Made by a program: the position numbers and the translations under genes. Source: Scatophagus argus (taxonomy: Eukaryota; Chordata; Actinopteri; Scatophagidae). From it: a stretch of 64,000 nucleotides of DNA. Positions 1 to 27,705 of the stretch are shown here, one piece after another. Every line of letters begins with the position of its first letter. Within the stretch, counting starts at the first letter, position 1. The DNA lies in contig NC_058506.1 of the NCBI RefSeq assembly GCF_020382885.2, forward strand, positions 14,610,318 to 14,674,317, given 5' to 3'. The notes below the pieces were generated by a model. The model worked only from the letters and a program-made list of their open reading frames with translations. It did not search any database and had not been told where the DNA came from.

Positions 1-132
1 GATATCACTCTTTTACCAAACAGGAAAAACACTGGATCATGAGTTGTCCAACTGAGGGTTATATTGTTATTGTCACCACCATTATATCACTTCTGGGAAA
101 AACCAGCTCCAAAGGCAAACATAGAATAACAG

Positions 133-165
<33 letters not shown>

Positions 166-2602
166 ACAGCTTGTAAAGACTTGGGAGCTATCATAGCAGT
201 TACCAAGCCACAACAAATTGTTTTTGATTCAGGGTAATGTGCAGGTTAAGCGAAGAGATGTTTTGTGTTAGTTAATAAATCCTCAGCAATCCATCATTCT
301 TTCATTAACGTATTTACAGCACAGACATGATAGTGGTCTCAGTCTTTTCATCAAAGTGTACATCCCACAAAACCAAACTATTCCTCTTTCCTCAGAGCTG
401 GGTGTTTTAGTCTCCGGTTTTGACACTTTCACTTGGCATGGAACCATTTTATTTATTGATAATATCAAAAATATTCATCTAACAAGACAGTAGTTTATTA
501 GAGAATCCGCCATAGCACAACAGTTTTGAAAGTCGGATTTGGTGGCATCTAGTGCTGCATCCCTCATCTCATCTAAAGTGGTCACTAAAAACGTGAATGC
601 TGCTCTCTTTGAGCCAGTGTTTGGTTTGTCCAGTCTGGGTTACTAACAGAACATGCCATTGCAACATGGCCGAATCCGTGGAAGCGAATATAAGGTCAAC
701 TAAACACAACAATTCTTAGATTCAGGTGGTTATACGATCATGAAAACATCAGTCTGAATATTATATTCAATTTCTGACCCTAAATCCTGCACACTGGATC
801 ATTAAATTAAAGTCATGCTGTCATTAAATGAAAGTCTGAGCCAGTGTCATGCTCCTCTGTTTCCTGTGTCTCCTCACCGTTTACTGTCTGAGGAAAGTGA
901 TAAGATACTGAAAGAATGTGAAAAAGAGAGGAAAATTCCTCGACTCTTTTCCTCCAGCTGGTTCTTTTTAAAGATACTGCCAGCTTGGTTCTGGAGGGGA
1001 CTTTTTAAAGTGTCTGACTGAATGCTAACCCCGGGCGGACAGTGACACCATCCACTGTTGTCACGAAAATATGAATTACGGGATGCTGAGTCTCTGAAGT
1101 AGACTTTTGTCTCAGAGGAGGCCACCAAGACTTGAACTCTGACCTCCGTCTGAAGAGAATGGGTGTCTGGAGAAGAGGCTGAGGCAGGCAGATGAGGGAA
1201 AGGAGTTAAAAGGAAAGGATCAGAGAGGGAGGAGGGACCGAAAGAAAGGAGTGGAAGGGAGAATGTGGGATCTGGAGGGACCTCAGCCTCTGGGAGTGTG
1301 GGGGAGGCAGGAAGAGGACGCCTGCCGAAATGCAAAATAGCAGCACCGTGCACTTCAGGGCTTGAAATTCTTCTAAATTGAGAAAGATGTGGAAAATGAA
1401 GTAGATCAGCGTAATTCACAGAAACAAGATGCAATTCCATGTAATGCACTCTTATTTCATCCTAGTCCTGAAGGGGTGAGAAAGAAAATAAGAAGGATGG
1501 ATAGTTAAGGTGGGAGAGGCATGTCAGGGAGGAGGTTTGCCTTGGATTGGTGTGATTGATGGGTTGGACGTGTAACAGATGGGAGTGAAAAACTCAGGTT
1601 CGGAGGAGAATGGTGCATTATGTTATATTATGCTAGCATTATGTGGCGAGATAAACAGCAGCAGCAGCAGTGAGTAGTAGTTGTTTTGTTCTGAGCTGCA
1701 ACCAAACACGCCAAATCAGTTCAAATGAGAGTCGCATGGCTCAGGTCTCATGACTGACCTTCTTCAGGAAGCCTGTCTGCACAAACACACAAAAATGTAT
1801 GTCAAAGCGCACACACACACAAGCACATTTTCCAACATATTCTTGTGACTGTGCGTTTGTTTTGTGTAAGATACTGTTTTAAACTTTAAAGTGTGTGTGT
1901 TAAATCTGTGTTCATCAGCGAAAACATTCGAGGAGAAAAATATGCGCAATGTGTGTGTCCATGCGAGTTCGAGCTTGTGTGTGCGCGTGTGTGTGTGTGT
2001 GTGTGTGTGTGTGGAATGGGGGGTTACAAAGATCCTTCTGTGGGTGAAACCGACCACAAGCCTTCAGAACAGCTGATTCTCAGCCTGAACCCTCCAGTCC
2101 CCCCGAGAGAGAGAGAGAGAGAGCAAATAAGTGGATGGCCTTGACTGTGACTGTGTAAAGTTAGACTTCGAGAAACAGAAAATAGGCCCAGTCTGAAACT
2201 CCATCAGCCCACTACTGGCTTTGTTTACGCTGAGACTGATGAGACTCTTGTGGTTTTTTTCAAGAGAAGTGAAATACACTAACTCTTTAATTTGACTAGC
2301 CGTCAGCTGAGGGACTCAACTGGTTGTACAATGAATGGAGAACGGTGAAAAAAACAACTGGAGGCAACACGTGAACAGAGATGGAAGGAGAGTTTAGGAT
2401 GTAGGGACAGAATGAGAAACAGCAGGATGGGGAGAGATGGAAAAAGAGAGGGCAGGGGGGTGGCGGTGGGAGGAAGTGCGAGAGGAGGTGAGACTGGCGG
2501 TAGGATGGAGGAGAGAGTCGAGATTGGGAAGGAGTGGAGAGTGGCTTCTGTCGACAGCTAAGACAGGAAACCACAGCTGCTGGCCGAGAAACACTGCGCG
2601 AG

Positions 2603-2645
<43 letters not shown>

Positions 2646-2723
2646 CTGCTGGAGATATATCCTTTAACCCTGAATGCCCATGCATCCAGACGATGCAGCT
2701 GCGTTGCGCCACACCCCTCATAG

Positions 2724-2758
<35 letters not shown>

Positions 2759-4344
2759 GTTCCTGTTTTGTTTTTCTCTGACATTGTATTGTTTGCTCTG
2801 GTCTTTTGCAGAGCATTGCCGTCGTCTAATTTTGGCTCTCGTGGAGACAATAGAGTATTGTCAGAGTAGGGGGGTGGCGGAAGAGGCTTTGGGAGAGCGA
2901 GAGTTTTTCTCTGAGTCTCTCCGTCCTCACTGTGTGAGAGGGAAAGAGTGGACTGTTTTGATCTTATTTTAACTTAACCCTTGTACCAGTTCTTTCAAAA
3001 TAGTTGCATATTTTGCAGTGTATTTCATCCTCAGGCATCTATAATTACCTGCTTCTATAAATGTTATGTTTATGGTGTTTTTTTTTTTTAATCTAAGAAG
3101 TTGACACATTTATTCGTAAATTAAAGTGAAAAATCAAACAATATACTTGGTAAAGTGTTTGAGAGTTGAATTCAGACAATGGGTCAGTATTTTTCCAATA
3201 ATTCCCAGAGAAGGTTTATAAAGGAGGTCGATCGCTTTAAAATTGTAATGGCAAAAATGGCAAAGATTTAATACCGCTGCACCCAAGTGCTTGCTCATGG
3301 AAGTATACTGGGTTTCTGTATATTAAAGAGGATGATCTAGACCTGCTCTGTTTGAAAAGTGTCACAATTTGCCACAATATAAAAATTGAAAATTGAATTG
3401 AATTGGCAGCGTGGAAAACACTTTGTGGACTGCTGGGAGGCAGTAAGACTTTCTACTGAAGCCCAAACTGAGACGAAATTATTTTAAGGGTCAGCAGCTT
3501 AAATTCAGAATGATCCACTCCATCTGTTTAATGGCAGGAATAATACTTCATCATATCAACAGAGGCCAATATCTTGTGTTTAATTAAAGGCCAGCAGATT
3601 ACACTACACTAACGTTCTTTATGTCAAATGTCTTTTAAATAAACGATCAACTGATTGAACTAACCCAGTGCTGCAGGCTGTTTGGTCACCATATCCTATT
3701 CTATCTCTAGTGGACTACAATTTTTTTTCTTTACTTTGGCCCCATTTCCTTAAGGGAAGGAAGCTTCCTGCCCCCTCCTCCCCATCTCCTTTTCTCTCTT
3801 TTCCCCTTCCTCCTCCTCCTCCTCCTCCTCCTCTCTTGGTCGGCAGGATGTGTGAGAGTGTGGCAGGGCTTTTGGAACAATGTCAAGGTCAACAAAGCAC
3901 ATTCACACAGACACAGAGACACAGGATGTCAGTGCTGAATGTGAAAACAATAATTTTTCGAAGAAAGCTTGAAATATCCAAGCTGAAAGTACGACTGGAT
4001 CTGTGGTGCAGGGACAAGACAGCAGAAAGAAAAATGACCACAAAAATACCCAAGAAGGTGGACAAAATAAACAGGGTGACATATCAGATGAATGACAAAT
4101 ATCTCATCGCTGTCAGCTGTTGCAACAGGCGGTAAGCTGCGTTCCAGACTGACTTCATGCCCCCTTGTGAACTGCCAGTTTAGCTCGCACTTGCCTGTGT
4201 GGCCTTGCACGGATGTCTTAAATTGATATTTGATGCACAAGCATTTTAACCACATTAAGAGTGACGTGACCTTGCCAAAGAATATTCTACTGCTACGCTG
4301 CAAAGCCAATGATATGTTCTTTTGGATTTTTTTGTTGTGTTCAG
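1..4344. other. Region 5' of first recognised afap1l1 exon: no exon found
   Basis: Apart from the repeat at 530-808, this stretch holds microsatellites: (GT)n at 135-164 and 1983-2013, (CA)n at 2606-2644, (GT)n at 2728-2756 and (TCC)n at 3806-3832. The exon at 4345 starts at a splice acceptor, so this is probably intron 1 and perhaps the promoter of afap1l1. The missing first coding exon is expected to be about five codons, as in human AFAP1L1, and I could not pick it out. The long minus-strand frame at 874-1449 and the repeat-driven frames at 1764-2869 show no family resemblance. Confidence 0.5.
530..808 (+). repeat. Teleost interspersed repeat, copy 1
   Basis: This block looks like a repeat family common in teleost genomes, recognised from memory. 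It runs from a 'ggatttggtggcatctagt' start, through a middle containing 'gagccagtgtttggtttgtc' and 'gcaacatggccgaatccgtgg', to an end reading 'ctaaatcctgcacactgga'. A second, inverted and more decayed copy lies in f9 intron 1. It is probably a non-autonomous DNA element. No open frame is preserved and I cannot name the family. Confidence 0.55.
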
Positions 4345-4349
4345 TGGCG

Positions 4350-12121
<7,772 letters not shown>

Positions 12122-12639
12122 ACTGAACGTCGACTAATGCATTCATGGAGAGACAAACCTGAACTGTGACAGGAAGATGTGTAAAAAAAAAAAAGAAACA
12201 GATGAAGAGCAAGGTAACTGGCACTGAGAAGAAGAAGATGAGGAGGAGGAAGAGAAAGGGGGAAGACGACAGACTCAATCGTCCCTCTGCTTACCTAAGA
12301 AGGAAAAACAGGAATCTTTGCAAGTACAAGCAGCATGGTGCTTTCTCAGCCCTGTAAATATGACAGACTCAACTCATGTACCAGTACAGTATTAATGTGG
12401 ATCGATCAGTATGAACATGAAATATATATATATATATGTGTTTGTGTGAGTTTGCATGTGTGTTTACATTTGCACGGGGCTTCCCAAAGAAAAAATGTGA
12501 TTATTTCATAGAAAAGCATTGCAAAGGGAGGGTGTGGTTCATCAGCACCGTGAGTTCAGAGTTACAGGCAAAACTTGCTACTTACATCGACTGATTTTAT
12601 TCCTTTTTTTACATGATACTAATGTGGGCCGAAACACTA

Positions 12640-12645
12640 AATAAA
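12640..12645 (+). terminator. afap1l1: Polyadenylation signal of afap1l1
   Basis: AATAAA lies 519 bases after the afap1l1 stop codon. The 3' UTR is A-rich and includes an (AT)n tract near 12423-12437. It is the first canonical hexamer after the stop. Confidence 0.6.
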
Positions 12646-13078
12646 CGACTGTTAAGTTATCTTAATCGGTGAGAGAAGTATCTCATATCTTGGGAGGTGT
12701 AGTTAAACCAATAGGAAGGCATAATGAGTGTATGAGGCACTGTTCCTGAAACCAATGACTAAATGTTTATTGTTGCATTGTGAAATTATTGGGTTTTGAC
12801 CATTATAAATGTATTTTGCATATATGCCTTTTGCACTTTATCTCGTTGTATTTTGTGAATACACAAATGTCTTGGATAATTTTCTTAGCTCCCCGGTCGG
12901 CAGAATCATCTGAGCATAAATGCATGTCTGATTTCTCTGTTCATCACAGGGGTATGAACAAACACTCACATGTCGGAGTAAAAGATTACTTTATCAAGAA
13001 ACTCTGTCTGTTTAATTGTGTCCCAGGTTTAAGTTTACTCCAGGATATAGACAGTAAAATCGCAATGCTGAACTACAA

Positions 13079-13092
13079 GTGCCATCTGGTGG
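13079..13092 (-). promoter_or_regulatory. CTCF-like motif, minus orientation
   Basis: Read on the minus strand this is CCACCAGATGGCAC, matching the vertebrate CTCF core (CCASYAGRKGGCR). It lies between the convergent 3' ends of afap1l1 and fgf13. Sequence match only; no occupancy is known. Confidence 0.4.
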
Positions 13093-13806
13093 TTGTAGCG
13101 CTTGGTTGTCCAAATCCCACACTTTGAGCTGGCACACTTTGAGCTTTGATACTCTACTAGATTGTACTAACTGGCCATGATACAATACTAATACATGGGG
13201 GGGGGGGGGCAGTTGTGCTGCATTGCTGTGTATGGACTCACACTGAAACATACTTGATAAATTTAAGGGTCAATCCTAGTTGTAAATGGGCAAGCAGATT
13301 GAAATTTTATTCTGTCAGGATAAAATTTTGTCACATGTGATGTACAGCATTACAAAAATACATTAAAAGATCAGCCACATCTCCATCTAAAATCTGTTTC
13401 TCTGTTACTTCCAGTCAATCCACTATCTATACATTTTCAATGGGACTATTTTTTTCAACAAAATGAAAGTCTATTTACCTCCACTGTAGTGAGGTGGTGG
13501 CAGGAATCTGTATATCACAAATAAAACCACATACCATTAGAGGTAAGCGTGAAGATGAACTATGAACCAGCACTTTAAACCTGAGCAGTGCAGCAGCAGT
13601 TTTCTATCTCACACTGTTGACTTTATCTCCAATCACAAACTAGCCTGAAAGCAATTCAACATGACACCAATCACGGAGCACATAGAGGGAGGGGGGGGGG
13701 GGTCAACAAAACAAAACAAGTCAGTCTTTAACTTCTTTAGAAAGAGTTTATTTAGTGCATTTCTAGTTTGTCCACAGCAGGAACCAAAATATTAAGATAA
13801 TCTGTG

Positions 13807-13950
13807 CTCCCATTGGTTAAACTGGTTCTGGTCCAACACCATTGGTCCACTCATGTTCTGGTGCAATACTATTGGTCCAGTAAGTGTTCCAATACCCTCA
13901 TATTGGTTCACTAGTGTTCTGGTATGACACTATTGGCTCACTAGTGTTCT
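13807..13950 (+). repeat. Five-copy ATTGG (inverted CCAAT) tandem array
   Basis: ATTGG begins at 13812, 13841, 13871, 13902 and 13932, so the spacing is 29, 30, 31 and 30 bp. Units share a degenerate text of the form ATTGGtcCACtagtGTTCTGGT. A GATAAAAGG box follows at 13978-13986. It could be a plain minisatellite, but the conserved core in every unit and the TATA-like box resemble an NF-Y-type promoter array. Confidence 0.7.
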
Positions 13951-14235
13951 CTTTTTGGCCAAGAACACGCAAGACCAGATAAAAGGACCTTCGGCATGCT
14001 GCTACTGAGCAGAGGTCCACAAGCTTCCATGCAACAGCAAACAAACAAACAGCAAGGGACAACAACAACAAACGGAAAGATAAACAACAGCATTGCTTGT
14101 AAGAAGTAGGCATGGAAGCATATACAGTAAACCTTATTTTAACCTGCTAAAGCCCTCAGGAGGTTTGGCTGATATACAACAGATCTTAAAAAGGTAAAAT
14201 CCCCCCCAGACACATGCGTGCGCACATACACTCGC

Positions 14236-14269
<34 letters not shown>

Positions 14270-14328
14270 TCGCACACAAACAACAACAATCCTCCTGTAA
14301 GCACTGCGTGTACTTGACCACTCACACT

Positions 14329-14375
<47 letters not shown>
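14236..14375 (+). repeat. Paired (CA)n microsatellites
   Basis: Two CA runs (about 14240-14270 and 14333-14374) lie 60 bases apart, downstream of the fgf13 stop codon in its transcription direction. They generate several spurious open frames on both strands. Confidence 0.85.
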
Positions 14376-14376
<1 letters not shown>

Positions 14377-14776
14377 CGCACCTGCATGCAAACAAATGAT
14401 CTGTCCTCATAATGTACAAGGAATACGTTCGTCGTTTTTAAAAATATGACTTAACCCCATGAGCTCTGTGTAAACATAGCGTACGGTAGAATAGATAGGG
14501 ACTTCCTTCCTTCCTTTGTCACTCTGTAGCTTTCTTGCCATTTTCCTTTTCACTGCAGTAACTTAGTTAGTTAATACTTGGGCTCTTTGGTTCTCTGTAA
14601 CAGTCTGTTTATCTGACTACGTGACTGACTGACTGAAGCTCTTGATCACTCTTTCTCTCCCTCCCTTGTTCTCTCAGGTTATGATACAGCAGGAAGAGTA
14701 GTCAAGGGAAGGGATTCACAAGTCCTGTCCCTCTGCAGACCAGAGCAGCAGAGCCAGATGGATTGATTGTCCTTGA

Positions 14777-14782
14777 TTTATT
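14777..14782 (-). terminator. fgf13: Proximal polyadenylation signal of fgf13
   Basis: AATAAA on the minus strand, 228 bases after the fgf13 stop codon. The short 3' UTR between them contains (CA)n and (GT)n tracts. Confidence 0.5.
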
Positions 14783-14901
14783 TACATCACAGTCAGTCAC
14801 AGTGGGCTCCGTTGAGTGGAAGAACACATTCCTGTCCTCCATTTTCTCCTCGCCTCCTCCTACCCTTCACCAGCCTCATGTGTGGGCATGTCGGCCTGAG
14901 A

Positions 14902-14902
<1 letters not shown>

Positions 14903-14934
<32 letters not shown>

Positions 14935-14975
14935 ACGTGTGTGAGAGAGAGAGTTTGAGTGTGTGTGTGTGTGTG
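14903..14975 (+). repeat. (GT)n cluster in fgf13 3' UTR
   Basis: GT runs at 14903-14932 and about 14960-14975, separated by a GA run, lie just after the fgf13 stop codon (15010) and so would be transcribed as CA-rich 3' UTR. Confidence 0.8.
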
Positions 14976-15009
14976 AGTGCAAAGTGTGTGAAGTATGAGG
15001 GGTGGGGGG

Positions 15010-22269
<7,260 letters not shown>

Positions 22270-22746
22270 GTTCCCCCGGTGGAGTGAAACAAGGCTGTGC
22301 GTCCCGGTTGGAGGGAGTGGGGTTCGCGGAAAAGGCGATGGGGGTGTGTGAGGTGCGGGGAGGGGGTCTACACCACCCACGACTCAGTTCGCATCACACA
22401 CCGGCCGCTGCAGTCTCGCAGACATCCGTGATTTTAAAAAGCGTCCAGAATCCTCCATCGGTGCGTCTGGGCGCTTCATGGAAGTCGTTAAACAAATCCA
22501 GTAATCTTCCTGTGAGTGCGCGTTAACGACACCGCCTCACAGCCCCCAGAGGAGTCTGAGTGGCAAAAGCTGTCTGCTCCCCACCCTCGGGTGATTCTTC
22601 TGGCTCTCTCCCCAGAGAGCGTGGAGGGGGGTGAGAGGGGGTGCGTGAGGATCCAGTCCGGGTCGCGAATCAACAGCTTGGGAGCTGGTGCGAACGACAC
22701 AGGAGGGTTTTGTTGATGATCACTGCAGCTGCTGCTGGTGCCTCCT

Positions 22747-22777
<31 letters not shown>

Positions 22778-22900
22778 GCACAGCTCCCCCGGTGATGCTC
22801 CGCTCCTCGATGCTGTCCGTGACAGAAATGCAGCAACCGGAATGTTTGTCAATGAAACAGCTCGGGGCTGGTTGGGGAAAGGGAGCATGATGCAGCCGTG
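22270..22900 (-). promoter_or_regulatory. fgf13: Likely 1S promoter and 5' UTR of fgf13
   Basis: The DNA just 5' of the 1S start codon is GC-rich and carries several CpG dinucleotides, unlike the AT-rich surroundings. It includes a second triplet tract, (CTG)n at about 22754-22778, which reads as (CAG)n in the direction of fgf13 transcription. No TATA box stands out. The exact start of transcription cannot be read from the sequence. Confidence 0.5.
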
Positions 22901-23006
22901 CCGTTCATAAAACTGCTGCAGCCCTGCCCGCCCCGAGGAAGAAGAACGAGGAGGCGGGGGGTGTTGAGGGGGTGGACGTGTGGATGTATGTGTGAACGTG
23001 TTGTGC

Positions 23007-23038
<32 letters not shown>

Positions 23039-24778
23039 CTCGGGAGTGGGTGGGTTTGAGGTGGGGAGGGCAGCCCTTTCTCATAGGGCACCTGTAGCCC
23101 TGCACCCCACGTGGCATGATATTTACATGTTAGACTGAACGTGATAGGCAGAGAAATGCAGGAGGAGAAAATAAACAGTGAAATTAGAAGGAGCCTTGAG
23201 ACTGACAGGTGAATGAATGAGGGGAGGAATAATGGAAGAGGAGGGGGGAGAAAATGAGATATTGAGTGTGCCTGTGTGTGAGAGAGAGACAGGAGAGAGA
23301 GAATGATGAATGAAAGTGGGGAGGATAAAGTGAAGAGAGGAAAAAGAATGAGAGAAATACAGTATTGATTGTGTGAGTGAGAGAGGGAGAGAGAGAGAAA
23401 AGAGAAAAGGGAGGGAAATCCTACATATGTGAGGAGGAATGAGGGGATAAGAGGAATAAAAATGAAGCAAGGTAAATGAAGTGGCTGAGACCTGGAGAGA
23501 GTGTGTGAGAGAGACAAAGTGGAGAAAGAGAGGGAGGGAGGGAGAAAGGAGGGGCTCTCATCTTCTTGTGGTGCAGAGGTTCACCACTGCTGAAAAGCTG
23601 CAGCGTGCAGGAAGGATGTGAATAACGGAGGCAGCTCTTCAGTCCGAGTGAACTGTGTCATTTTCTGAGACGTTGCCTTTGCCTTCGCACCAGAGCAGGT
23701 TCAACACGTTCAGCAGCAATCAGCCAACTCATGCGTGTCTGCCGGCCGCAGGCAGCCCCCACAGGGAGACAGATGCACAGCTGTCAGCGCCACATACTGC
23801 TGCAATGGCGCATGGCAACTGCAACTCCACTGGGTCTTGAGGAAGATGAGGCAAGTGAACAAAGAGCTGACTGACTCACAGGAGAGGTCGACCTGTGGCG
23901 CCTGGCGCAGAGCGGCAGGCAGAGCCAGCGTATGCCGTTCGCTTGTGGGAAAAGGTAGTGAAAATCGACCGCTGGAGAGCGAGAGGATGTGGTGAGCAGT
24001 AAATTACGTGACTGAAGAGGAGGCAAACCAGTAAGTTGTAGCCTGCTGTGAGAATGAGCCAATGGGTGAAGGAGAAAGTGATGGACCGTGGACAGGAACT
24101 GGGGTCAGGACTCGGTCACTGAAGTGGAGACTTTAGCCTTTGTCCTTGGCTGAAGGAGTTGACGTTACGCTTTTGGCCCTCTGGTTAGGTAAGATCCTTG
24201 TAAATATACAGATAAATATAGTTTAGGTGTTACAGCTCAGCCCACGTGCTGTGCAGGAGAGACGACCCTTCAGCCATGCAAAATTTCATAGCAAATCTGT
24301 GATCTAAAACATCAAAATTAAGCAAACACGTGTGCCCACTGTAAGGAAACAACTGCGAGCTTCAGCTAGTCCTTCATCTTTTATTTATGAGATCCTTGCT
24401 TTTAAACACCACACATGGCCCTAAAAGCAAAAGCCACACAAACAAGAGATAGAAAGGAGCATAATGTGCAAATACAAGCAGCAGGAAAAACAAACCAGAT
24501 GCAACCACCCTTTCTCACTCTTCCCACTCTTAAATCAAAAGAGCTGCAAACTGAAATGTCACAGAAAACAAATAAATCAATAAGTGCATCAACAGAGAGA
24601 CCAAACAAATAAGCACAAGTCGAAGGATTTGTTTCCAGGATTTAAAATAACAATATCTTGATTCATTTCTGAAGAAATAAGAAACAGAAACACACATTTA
24701 CCCTCAAAGGGACAGAAGGATTTAAGATAAAACAAAAAAGTGGTTGTCTCTCTTAACTAAAATAGATTGGAGCTCCGT

Positions 24779-24790
24779 AGCGCCCCCTGC
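24779..24790 (-). promoter_or_regulatory. CTCF-like motif, minus orientation
   Basis: On the minus strand this reads GCAGGGGGCGCT, the strong second half of the CTCF consensus; the first half is less well kept. It lies inside the fgf13 intron between the alternative promoters. Confidence 0.4.
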
Positions 24791-25724
24791 ATGCTGCAGT
24801 AATGTGACAACCGTATACATTACACGACTGCACTACAGTATAGTTAGAGCAAATATCCAGAGAGAAGCCTAATGTGGGTGATTCTCAGGCTGACCATGAA
24901 TGCCAGTTAGGGTGTAATCAGCCGACAGAAACCAGCAGCAACAAGCAGGATTCCTAACACAGTGAAACACTTTGCAACAAACCGCCGAGGCCTTCGGAAA
25001 GAAAACCATCAAACGCAGCGGTGAACTGTGTGCCACATCCGTTAAAGATGGTTCTGGAGCTATTTTAGTTAAAACAAGTTATTTCGACTGATCTTATTTT
25101 GGCAGAGCAGGTGATGATGAGTCCGAGTTCAAAGCCTGAGATTTATTTTAATAATAAGTATTATTATTATTGTTGAGGGTCTCCGGCGGTGTTGGTTTCA
25201 ACTCATATTGAGTCAATTAAACTATTTATTCACCAAAGTGAACCGAAATTGTTTTCTGTTTAAAGTTTGGTCCTCAGAGCTTGGAGGCCATACAAGTTCG
25301 GGATATCAGTTACAGAAATGCTTTAGAGATGAATTTATTCCGAAGGACGCGAAGGATACAGAAGAATAAGCAAGTTCCTAATAAAAGCAAAAAGGGCGCG
25401 CCCGGCCCTGCTTTCAGCACAACGGACAGCGAGCTTCAACTTTTAATTGGCTTAAAAACAAAAAAAAAACGTTTTTCCCCACTTTACAAAAAGTATATGA
25501 AACTAAACTCTATAAAAATATAAAATAGAAATATTAAAAGTCAAGAACTGGCTGTTTTTGTCGGCAAAAGCATCAACAGATTATCATGAAAGAATTTAGA
25601 GACTTTATATTGAGACTATGTGTTATCCCTTCTGCGCTATAAATATCCCTAAAGCCATACACAGAGTTGTGCTAATATTTGTTCAGTTGCCTTCAAGAAT
25701 TTCCAAACAAGATTACCACAGTCC

Positions 25725-26040
25725 GGGTCAAACCTTGTTATTTCAGACCGGTCCTACCTGAGGTCGATCGGCGGATAGGGAAACTCATGCTGCGCCCGTG
25801 GAGCTCCGGAGCTTTGTGCTCATGGCTTTTCGCACTTCCTGCTGCTCGACGAAAAGAGGAGGAATTGCCGAAGTTCAAACCAGAGAATTCTCCACGGCTT
25901 TGGATCCATTAGGGCCGCGCACATGGCGTTGACGGGAGATCATTACAGAACATTAGAGGCCATTAAGCAGTTGGAACCGGTCATTAATGATTCATCTCAA
26001 GGCCCCGCTGATCTGGCACAATAAGGGAAGGCGGGAGCCA
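25725..26040. other. Candidate conserved noncoding element in fgf13
   Basis: This block is unusually free of simple repeats and carries homeodomain-type cores, including CATTAATGA near 25985 and TCATTA near 25940. It looks like a developmental enhancer, but that is an impression from composition only. Confidence 0.25.
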
Positions 26041-27705
26041 GGAGGCCGATCCCAAATCCAAGGGTCTATGGAGGATGCAGCGTGTGTGTGAGGGAGTTGG
26101 AGTGGGACAGAAGTGTAACTGTCTCTGAAAGCAGATTAAATGTCAGGGGACAATACTGGAGACGTTAGGACTCTACAGGTCTCCCATGACCCTAAAAATA
26201 AGTACTCCCAGTATCCAAAACCTGACCAACCTAAACCTGATAGCCATGCATTTCTCCTTGCCAGATTGTGTTTTTTGTGTGTGTACCTTAAGAATCTTCT
26301 AACTTGTCAGTGTCAGTACACACTATTAATTGCTTTATGTATTACTCACATCAGCAGTTAGCATGCTGATTATGTTCTTGATCGACTGATGAATCACTTA
26401 ATCTATTGAACGTTAAAAATAGTCATAAGAAGTATGGAAGATAGCATCAAAATACGTGTTTTCCACTACCAACAATCCAATTGCATATAATATTGAATAA
26501 GCAGCAGCAAAGAAGGTGGAACCAATGTTGGGCATCTTGTCTTTTTCTTTGTATTTCCACTTGATGAAACAGTTTAATGGTAGAGTAAAAGCTGGCACAA
26601 GATCATATACAACGCTCTCACACTGAAATAAGATAGTTTAAATGACATAATACTTAAGGGGATCCTGCATGTTAAGGCTTATAATAATAAACAAATACAA
26701 GTTATAACCCTCATCAGACACTTTGGAAAGAAGCAAGAACCAATGAAATGTCCTTGATCTGAAGGACTTTTAAAGTAGAGGCAAACTTACGCTGCATGCA
26801 CACACATACACATACACAGACATGCACATACACACACACACATACACACATCTAATGGCCTTGACTCAGTGGGTCTGTAGATTGTCCTCAGTGCGTACCA
26901 TCACAGCACATTATAGAGTAACCACACTCAGAGTAATGCTGCCAGTCCCGAATTACACACAAACCTTCCACAGCCACACACAGCTCTATATTATCAACCC
27001 ATTACACTGTTGTGCTGTTACCGTGCTTCCTGTGAAGCAGCCTGTTAAAACACTGCACCATCCATACTACTGAGACAATATAGAAATTATTACAGATTGC
27101 AGAATGTCCTCAATACTGCAGGGTGGGAGCCTGTAAAAGGCAGCAAAGCAGGATGTTGCTGGACAACATGCACACTCAGCAACTTGAAAAGTAAAGCTTC
27201 TAGAGGAGGAAACATCAAAGTTATCCTGGGAATAAATGTGCTGCTTCTCATTCTGGATTTTTCCAAATCTCGGTGGCGCTGCAAAACACACCCTTTTCTG
27301 GGAAACAACGTTATTGTTGATTTCGCCCATGTAATTGTATCATGATACAATGACTTCCTGAGATGAGGAAATAACTCCATTAGATCAAGAGGATGGACTG
27401 ACTGGGTCACTTTGTGCCTGTGTTTCACTGTGTTTCTGTCTTTCTTTCATTCCTCCATTTGTTTCAACTGAACTGAACACATCACCTCTCCCAAAATATC
27501 TTTGTAGCCTTGGCTTGAAATAGCAGACTGCAAAGATGCCAGCAGGTATGTTTTGTCAAAAGTTCCAAGGCCAACTGCCTGGGCAGGTAGCCAGTATCCA
27601 ATCACTACAGTCTATTTCTTTTTTAAAAAAGCACTCTCTCTTGTTTCCTTTCAGATTTAGAGACAATCGACTGATTCATTCAGTCATAGTAATTTAAATG
27701 ATTCG

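Larger units (their letters stand above)
12661..14776. other. Interval between convergent afap1l1 and fgf13
   Basis: No coding exon is seen here. The interval holds a CTCF-like motif (13079-13092), two G homopolymers (about 13198-13210 and 13689-13702), a five-copy ATTGG array (13812-13936), a TATA-like box and two (CA)n tracts (about 14240-14270 and 14333-14374). A minus-strand AATAAA at 13747-13752 is a possible distal polyadenylation signal for fgf13. Confidence 0.6.

Noticed and set aside
874..1449. 191-codon minus-strand open frame
   Set aside because: Low-complexity Ser/Pro/Leu composition, no family resemblance, no splice context and no neighbour that would explain it.
14134..14419. 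Long open frames reading VCVCVC or THTHTH on both strands
   Set aside because: They are translations of (CA)n/(GT)n microsatellites. The same pattern recurs at 1764-2869, 14763-15068, 36738-37182 and elsewhere.
22849..23517. 222-codon minus-strand open frame near the fgf13 1S exon
   Set aside because: It comes from purine-rich GA repeats read backwards (SLSLSH text). No recognisable domain.
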